Shown: positions 5,308 through 8,303 of the stretch, piece after piece
Numbering within the stretch: position 1 is the first letter of the stretch
Layout of the letters: every line of letters starts with the position of its first letter
Assembly (NCBI GenBank): GCA_025362765.1
Contig: JANYFI010000358.1
Span: forward strand, 1 to 8,303
From: Ferruginibacter sp.
Lineage (GTDB): Bacteria > Bacteroidota > Bacteroidia > Chitinophagales > Chitinophagaceae
Length of the DNA stretch: 8,303 bases
Direction: 5' to 3'
The notes under the pieces: generated by a model
Databases searched by the model: none
Told to the model about the DNA's origin: nothing
What the model saw: only the letters and a program-made list of their open reading frames with translations
Translations under genes and position numbers: made by a program

Positions 5308-6486
5308 TTATTTTTTTTCTTTTGCCGAAGAGTCTTTTGCAACAACAGTTGAAGGTGTGGCATTAACTGCGCCTGGAGTTACAACATTTATATTTGAACC
5401 TTCCCTTAAATTCTGAGTACCTTCTACTACTACTTTTTCGCCATCATTTAGTCCCTGTACTACAATAACATTTGAACCGATTTGTTTACCCAAAACAACT
5501 TTATGCTGACTTACCTTATTGCTGTCACCGGGTACGTAAACAAAAAATTCGCCCAACTGCTCTGTTACGGCTTTGTAAGGAATTAACAAGGCCTGGGTGG
5601 AAGCATTGTTTCTCACCCGTACCGTTCCATTCATACCGGCAACAAGCAAATTTTTATTATTAGGAAAAATTAGTCTTGCTTTAATGGTCCCTGTTTGCGC
5701 ATTCACAGCCCGGTCGAGCAACGCAATTTTTCCGGGATAAGGATATACATCTGTACCAAATGCCAGTGAAAAAGTAGAATCGGTCGTTTTCGGCGTTGTA
5801 ACAAGCAACTTGGTAAATCGGTATATTTCTTTTTGGTCCACGTTGAAATCAACCGCCAGTTCGTTGAAAGATGAAACGGTATTGAGTAAAGTTTGTCCGG
5901 CGGAAACTGCTGCACCGGTTTTAACTGCTGAAATACCAATCACTCCATCAAACGGTGCGTACACCTTGGTGTATTTTACATTTGTCTGCACTGCCTGTAT
6001 ATTGGCTTTTGCGGCATCAGCCTGTTTACGTGCCACTTCCAGCGCAGCATCCGCATTGTCTACCAACTGTTTTGCCACTGCATCATTTTTATCCAGTTCA
6101 TGAAATCTGTTGGCATCTTTCTGCGCTTTATTTAAATTAGCTTTCTGTACCTGCAGCCCCGCTACCGCCTGTTGGTAATTAGCAGCGTATAACTGTTGAT
6201 CGATGGAATAAAGGAGTTGCCCTTTCTTTACCTTCGCACCATCCTTAAAATGAACTCCGGAGATAAAGCCGCTCACTTGCGGCCGCAGTTCCACCTGGTT
6301 AAGCGAACTTACCGTTGCAGGATATTCGTCATAATAAACGGCATCGCTTTTCATTACAGGTTGTACAGTAACTTTTACAGGCGGCGGAGGCGCCTGTGGC
6401 ATAGCTTGCTCTTTTGAATTATTGCATGCAACTAAAAAAATTAAGGCAGCATAACCTGTATATTGTAGTAGATATTTTGTGTTCAT
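5308..6486 (-). CDS. RND efflux periplasmic adaptor (membrane fusion protein), lipoprotein
   Basis: 392 residues, ATG at 6486 to TAA at 5308; the usual adaptor length. It links the RND pump to the outer-membrane channel in the periplasm. The start carries a lipoprotein signal: a hydrophobic stretch to Phe17 and lipobox LVAC with the lipidated Cys21, followed by a Pro-rich linker (30-36). The first half of the lipoyl domain is at about 64-95 (VELRPQVSGFISGVHFKDGA, KVKKGQLLYSID). An alpha-helical hairpin rich in Ala, Gln and Lys runs from about 100 to 167 and should contact the outer-membrane factor. The second lipoyl half is at 171-203 (KYTKVYAPFDGVIGISAVKT). A beta-barrel (about 205-300) and a membrane-proximal domain (302-370, with the GLNDGEKVVVEG segment) follow. 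It lies 36 nt after the outer-membrane factor gene and 108 nt before the pump gene, in one operon. The family assignment is secure. Confidence 0.96.
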   Translation of the reverse strand: MNTKYLLQYTGYAALIFLVACNNSKEQAMPQAPPPPVKVTVQPVMKSDAVYYDEYPATVSSLNQVELRPQVSGFISGVHFKDGAKVKKGQLLYSIDQQLYAANYQQAVAGLQVQKANLNKAQKDANRFHELDKNDAVAKQLVDNADAALEVARKQADAAKANIQAVQTNVKYTKVYAPFDGVIGISAVKTGAAVSAGQTLLNTVSSFNELAVDFNVDQKEIYRFTKLLVTTPKTTDSTFSLAFGTDVYPYPGKIALLDRAVNAQTGTIKARLIFPNNKNLLVAGMNGTVRVRNNASTQALLIPYKAVTEQLGEFFVYVPGDSNKVSQHKVVLGKQIGSNVIVVQGLNDGEKVVVEGTQNLREGSNINVVTPGAVNATPSTVVAKDSSAKEKK

Positions 6487-6522
6487 ACAAAGCGTATTTT
6501 AATTTTATGTAGGGTGATTATA

Positions 6523-7893
6523 TTAGTAAACAATTTGTCCGAGTGCAGTTTGTACATCTATTTTGCTGGCCAACAGCTGATATAAGGCAGCATAATAATT
6601 TATTTCAGCGGTTCTTAAATCAGTTTCTGAAGTAATGACTTCCAGGTAGGCTTTAATGCCTGACCGATACTGCAACTGCAAAATATCGTACACTTCTTTT
6701 GCGAGGGTAAGGTTTTGTTTCAATGCCTGAAAATTTCCGAGGTTACTTTTATATACTGCCAGCGCCTGCGTATATGCACTGTTTACAGTATTTTTAAAAT
6801 TTATTATGTCAAGGTTATTTCTTTCCAACTCCAATTGTGCAGCCTGTAATGTCGCTTTTCGCTTACCACCCTGAAAAATTGGAAACGCCAGCGTAAGGGC
6901 GGCAAAAGAATTCGGAAAATTATTGCCATACAGTTTTGAGAAATTGTTGCTCTGGTAGCTAAGATTGTAAGCCCCATTGGCAGATACTGTAGGCAGGTAA
7001 CTCCATTTGTTATATCTTACGTTGTATTGCAATAACCTTCTTTGCGTTTCCAGCAACTGGTACTCTATCCTGGAAACATAATTCGCTTGCTGAAGCGTAT
7101 CCAGTGCAACTTCATTTTCCATTTGCAGGCTATCATATACAATGTTTAAATTACCGGAGATCGGATAGCCCATCAGTGTTTTAAGATTTTCCAATTTCGC
7201 TTTTAGCAATTCTTCGTTGCTTCTTTTAGCTGCCTTTGCGTTGTTGAAGGTTATAGTAGCTCTTTTGTAATCGATCTTATCTGCAATGCCGGCTTTATAC
7301 TGGTTGTAAGCATCTTTTAAACTCAACTCTATCCGTTGAATGTTAGTAGTGGAAACCTTTATTTGTTCTTCGGTGGAAAGTACATCGTAAAAAGCCTTGG
7401 AAACATTAGCAGCCAATTCAATTTTATTATTACTGGTAAGCTGTTTTGCCTGTAGCCGCACGTCTTTTTTTGTGTGGCTTGCCAGCAATACATCTTTATT
7501 AAAAATGGTTTGCGAAACCGTAAATAATCCTGCCGACGTATTATCGACACCGACCTTTACAGGGTTACCCCCAAAAATTGTTGTTGGCACAATAAAATTA
7601 TGTTGGAGGCTATAGTTAAAATTGATCTGAGGATACCAATCGGCCAGTTTGCTTTTAATCGTTGTTTCCAGTATCTGCTCATCAATTACAGATTGCTGAA
7701 TTTGTGGCTGCCGGACAATGGCATAATCTATAGCAGTCTTTAGGGTTACTTCCTGCAAAAGGCTATCTTTTATACCGGACTGAGCCAGCACAAAGAAAGG
7801 CGTTAGTAAAATAATTACTGCGATGAATACTTTTACAAATTCAGGGCTAATTTTAGCTATTATGACTGTGTGTAAATTTTGCTTTGTTTCCAT
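6523..7893 (-). CDS. TolC-family outer-membrane efflux factor
   Basis: 456 residues with ATG at 7893, ending TAA at 6523. An in-frame TTG at 7968 would add 25 residues (MLSGVNIVCRINVTNKNKLN and on) that do not look like a signal peptide; starting at 7893 leaves METKQNLH, a hydrophobic stretch at about 20-36 (VFIAVIILLTPFFVLAQ) and a likely signal peptidase site after Ala37. I prefer the ATG. The mature protein has the two repeats of TolC proteins. The first begins at LKTAIDYAIVRQPQIQ (51-66) and includes YKAGIADKIDYKRA (199-212). The second includes FPIFQGGKRKATL (337-349) and YRSGIKAYLEVITSETDL (409-426). FPIFQGG and the Y-x-x-G pattern before the last long helix are hallmarks. It forms a trimeric channel across the outer membrane with a long periplasmic helical barrel. 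It is the first of the three pump genes and directly follows the ArsR gene. Confidence 0.94.
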   Translation of the reverse strand: METKQNLHTVIIAKISPEFVKVFIAVIILLTPFFVLAQSGIKDSLLQEVTLKTAIDYAIVRQPQIQQSVIDEQILETTIKSKLADWYPQINFNYSLQHNFIVPTTIFGGNPVKVGVDNTSAGLFTVSQTIFNKDVLLASHTKKDVRLQAKQLTSNNKIELAANVSKAFYDVLSTEEQIKVSTTNIQRIELSLKDAYNQYKAGIADKIDYKRATITFNNAKAAKRSNEELLKAKLENLKTLMGYPISGNLNIVYDSLQMENEVALDTLQQANYVSRIEYQLLETQRRLLQYNVRYNKWSYLPTVSANGAYNLSYQSNNFSKLYGNNFPNSFAALTLAFPIFQGGKRKATLQAAQLELERNNLDIINFKNTVNSAYTQALAVYKSNLGNFQALKQNLTLAKEVYDILQLQYRSGIKAYLEVITSETDLRTAEINYYAALYQLLASKIDVQTALGQIVY

Positions 7894-8007
7894 TAATTGT
7901 AAATTTCTGTTCAACTTGTTTTTATTTGTAACATTTATCCTGCAAACAATATTCACACCACTTAACAATTCTATCCTTCAATAAAAAAATAATTATAGCT
8001 TCCCCAA
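7894..8007 (-). promoter_or_regulatory. 114-nt spacer between the ArsR gene and the pump operon, presumed regulatory
   Basis: If the outer-membrane factor starts at 7893, 114 nt of AT-rich DNA separate it from the ArsR stop, enough for a promoter and an operator. The best box seen on the minus strand is TATTGTTTG (7951-7943), one base longer than TAnnTTTG, with TTG at 7968-7966 only 14 nt before it, closer than expected. I see no convincing long inverted repeat of the kind ArsR dimers bind; ATAATTAT (7989-7996) is palindromic but short. Function is inferred from position, not from a clear motif. Confidence 0.28.
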
Positions 8008-8303
8008 TCATTTTTTTACTGGCATCCCCTTTCTATTAGCGGCAAACGAAGCAATTTCCTTTACATATTCTTCAAGTAGGGTTTTGTTGGTGGTATAGCT
8101 GTAGCATCTTCCTTCTTTTGCGGGTTCTATTAGCCCCGCTTCTATAAGTGATTTAATGTGATGGCTTACAGAAGGCTGTGCCAGGCTGATATTACCTGTG
8201 ATTTGCGCACACTGCATGCAGCCGCCGTTGGCAGCCATACCTTCCAGAAGTGTTAAGCGGTTAACATCGCCCAATGCTTTGGCAATTTTTTCCAGGTGCT
8301 TTA
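8008..8303 (-). CDS. ArsR-family winged-helix transcriptional regulator, N-terminus cut by window edge
   Basis: The frame is open from the window edge and ends with TGA at 8010-8008; 97 residues are visible. A TTG at 8274 is not needed as a start, because ArsR-like sequence continues upstream of it (KHLEKIAKA before LGDVNRLTLLEGM). AKALGDVNRLTLLEGM is the first conserved ArsR helix block (usual form 'ALadptRl.IL..L'). The DNA-reading helix is in QPSVSHHIKSLIEAGLI, and EGRCYSYTTN is the wing. ArsR proteins are cytoplasmic dimers that repress nearby genes and leave DNA when they bind a metal, a metalloid or another effector, or when cysteines are oxidised. Here GGCMQCAQI puts a Cys-x-x-Cys just before the recognition helices, close to but not identical with the ELCVC metal site of classical members; a third Cys lies in the wing. 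It is directly upstream of the pump genes on the same strand, so it is the probable regulator. The effector is unknown. Confidence 0.9.
   Translation of the reverse strand, partial: KHLEKIAKALGDVNRLTLLEGMAANGGCMQCAQITGNISLAQPSVSHHIKSLIEAGLIEPAKEGRCYSYTTNKTLLEEYVKEIASFAANRKGMPVKK

Noticed and set aside
5703..5939. 78-aa minus-strand frame inside the adaptor gene, and plus-strand frames at 5472-6417
   Set aside because: Overlap the adaptor in other frames; the adaptor has all domains in order, so there is no sign of a frameshift.
7894..7968. N-terminal extension of the outer-membrane factor from TTG 7968
   Set aside because: The added 25 residues do not resemble a signal peptide, the codon is TTG, and it would consume most of the spacer that could hold the promoter; ATG 7893 gives a sensible signal sequence.
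7894..8007. Search for an ArsR operator
   Set aside because: No inverted repeat with long arms was found; ATAATTAT and a few 4-bp arms are within chance for AT-rich DNA.

Overview
The window looks like a chromosomal segment from a member of the Bacteroidota, most likely near the Chitinophagaceae or Sphingobacteriales. The evidence is the AT-rich spacers, the lack of Shine-Dalgarno sequences in front of almost every gene, A-rich leaders, promoter-like TAnnTTT(G/A) boxes, a small single-RRM RNA-binding protein of the type common in this phylum, and the outer-membrane factor / adaptor / RND gene order. This placement is inferred from style, not from a marker gene.

Layout. (1) Positions 1-310 hold the C-terminal end of a plus-strand medium-chain dehydrogenase/reductase (quinone oxidoreductase / VAT-1 type). 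It converges on a minus-strand 145-aa protein of unknown function (324-761), and an AT-rich inverted repeat lies at the junction. (2) The 500-bp stretch 762-1265 has no long ORF. On the minus strand it does contain a 38-codon ORF for a one-helix membrane peptide (929-1045), followed 27 nt later by a hairpin with a T-run (855-902) that looks like its own terminator. Its right part is the leader of the next gene, with two tandem hairpins. (3) Positions 1266-1607 encode an RRM RNA-binding protein with a Gly/Pro/Arg-rich tail, closed by a clear intrinsic terminator at 1634-1672. (4) From 8303 down to 1691 everything is on the minus strand. In transcription order these are an ArsR-family repressor (cut by the window edge), a TolC-like outer-membrane factor, a lipoprotein periplasmic adaptor, an AcrB-like HAE1 RND transporter, and a single-domain DUF1456 (YehS-like) protein.

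The three pump genes form a complete tripartite efflux system spanning both membranes. The inner-membrane RND trimer uses proton flow to capture substrates, the adaptor bridges the periplasm, and the outer-membrane factor provides the exit duct. The ArsR protein directly upstream is the natural candidate regulator. It carries a Cys-x-x-Cys close to where metal-sensing ArsR proteins have their Cys-x-Cys, so metal, metalloid or thiol-reactive signals are possible, but the sequence does not identify a substrate. DUF1456 follows the pump by 35 nt and may be read through from it.

Most of the window is ordinary. The parts most worth a second look are the small membrane ORF with its terminator, the structured leader of the RRM gene, and the ArsR-pump pairing.
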